Under the pieces are notes generated by a model, which worked only from the letters and a program-made list of their open reading frames with translations, searched no databases and was not told the origin of the DNA. From the NCBI GenBank assembly GCA_902782625.1, contig CACZNZ010000378.1:1-7057 (forward strand): a DNA stretch of 7,057 bases, in the 5' to 3' direction. A program made the position numbers and the translations under genes. The DNA comes from an uncultured Lachnospiraceae bacterium (GTDB lineage Bacteria > Bacillota > Clostridia > Lachnospirales > Lachnospiraceae). Positions 6,543 through 7,057 of this stretch are shown in pieces; the first letter of the stretch is position 1; each line of letters begins with the position of its first letter.

Positions 6543-6743
6543 TTATTTTTTCATTACAATAGCACGGGTATGGTTGTCATAACAGATCGTCATCTTCATA
6601 AAGCCTTCATCGATGTCCACGAATTCAAGCTTTCCGGGGCGATAGGAAGAAACAGGATAATTCATCCCTTTCAGCACCTCATGGAATAAACTGATAATCC
6701 GATATGCAGTTTGTCTGTCCACCTGAGGAAGAAGAATCTTCAT
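6543..6743 (-). CDS. Small uncharacterised protein (66 residues)
   Basis: I do not recognise this family. The 66-residue product has no signal peptide, membrane segment or zinc motif. Its pattern suggests a small soluble fold: an amphipathic helix at about 8-27, followed by three short beta-like strands (KLEFVDI, FMKMTICYD, RAIVMKK). It contains one cysteine and a basic C-terminus. ATG at 6743 is preferred because GGGAG lies 8 nt upstream; an upstream in-frame ATG at 6770 would give 75 residues but has no SD at a proper distance. The gene sits 56 nt after the chaperone stop and 15 nt before pyrH, without a terminator on either side, so it is probably part of the same transcript. The tidy operon position and SD argue for a real gene; function is unknown. 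Confidence 0.6.
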   Translation of the reverse strand: MKILLPQVDRQTAYRIISLFHEVLKGMNYPVSSYRPGKLEFVDIDEGFMKMTICYDNHTRAIVMKK

Positions 6744-6799
6744 GTCACCCACTCCCATTCGACTGCGCATGAAACGACAACTGGTACTCCGATTCTATT

Positions 6800-7057
6800 T
6801 TACTTCACTTTTACGTTTTCTGCAAGGTTTTTGAGCACCTTTGTATTCAGAGCCATCCTATTGACATAATTCTTGGAATAAGTCTTGATGATCTCCTCCG
6901 GATTCTGATCTCCGATCAGTTCATCCACATCTTTTTGCTCCACTTTCAGATTCTCTTTGGCAGCGATGGCATCATAGAGAAGGAACATCTTGACGGTATC
7001 TTCCATGGAACTGTAATACTGCTCTCTCATGGCTTTCTCATCTTCAAATCCGTAAGA
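6800..7057 (-). CDS. C-terminal end of a trigger-factor-like chaperone (partial)
   Basis: Only the last 85 codons are inside the window; the frame continues past the right edge without a start, so the methionine at 7030 is probably internal. The fragment is highly charged and helical, with a pattern like the C-terminal chaperone domain of trigger factor and related FKBP-type peptidyl-prolyl isomerases of Clostridia: a helix ending VKMFLLYDAIAAKENLKV (22-39), then a charged acidic helix (EQKDVDELIGD), and a final ALNTKVLKNLAENVKVK. Trigger factor binds nascent chains at the ribosome exit. The PPIase and ribosome-binding parts would lie outside the window and cannot be checked. A SurA/PrsA-like chaperone is an alternative. 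There is no terminator after the stop codon, so the downstream small ORF and pyrH may be read from the same mRNA. Confidence 0.5.
   Translation of the reverse strand, partial: SYGFEDEKAMREQYYSSMEDTVKMFLLYDAIAAKENLKVEQKDVDELIGDQNPEEIIKTYSKNYVNRMALNTKVLKNLAENVKVK

Noticed and set aside
1..7057. Search for a defence system, mobile element, CRISPR array, tRNA or riboswitch
   Set aside because: Nearly every base is covered by housekeeping genes or short gaps of under 100 nt; no repeats, transposase marks, tRNA fold or known aptamer pattern was seen.

Overview
The window looks like a chromosomal housekeeping segment of a Gram-positive anaerobe of the class Clostridia, most likely Lachnospiraceae. 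This rests on protein character (a clostridial-type AddB, UMP kinase, IspG and RseP), a mid-range GC content judged by eye, and near-perfect AGGAGG Shine-Dalgarno (SD) sites 5-6 nt before almost every start. All genes lie on the minus strand, so they are transcribed from right to left. I see no credible gene on the plus strand and no RNA gene, mobile element or CRISPR array. No gene-free stretch reaches 100 bases.

Layout in transcription order: the C-terminal end of a trigger-factor-like chaperone (runs off the right edge, stop at 6800); a small uncharacterised ORF (6543-6743); pyrH, UMP kinase (5814-6527); an 84-nt gap with a good promoter; frr, ribosome recycling factor (5184-5729); an 81-nt gap with a 10-bp hairpin; uppS, undecaprenyl diphosphate synthase (4377-5102, TTG start); cdsA, CDP-diglyceride synthase (3554-4363); rseP, site-2 protease (2488-3528, probable ATT start); a 78-nt gap with a 12-bp hairpin; ispG, HMBPP synthase (1351-2409); and the N-terminal 445 codons of addB, which runs off the left edge.

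The genes share no single pathway but form a familiar growth-related cluster. PyrH supplies pyrimidine nucleotides and Frr recycles ribosomes. IspG makes isoprenoid precursor, which UppS turns into the undecaprenyl carrier for wall synthesis. CdsA makes CDP-diacylglycerol for phospholipids, and RseP cleaves proteins within the membrane. AddB, half of the AddAB helicase-nuclease, is a DNA repair gene attached at the end.

Compared with the common Firmicutes order (rpsB-tsf-pyrH-frr-uppS-cdsA-dxr-rseP-ispG-polC), this copy lacks rpsB-tsf directly upstream of pyrH, lacks dxr between cdsA and rseP, and has addB where polC often follows ispG. I found no clear sign of a new biological system. The points most worth checking are the probable non-AUG start of rseP, the two intergenic hairpins, the internal promoter, the missing dxr and the unknown 66-residue ORF.
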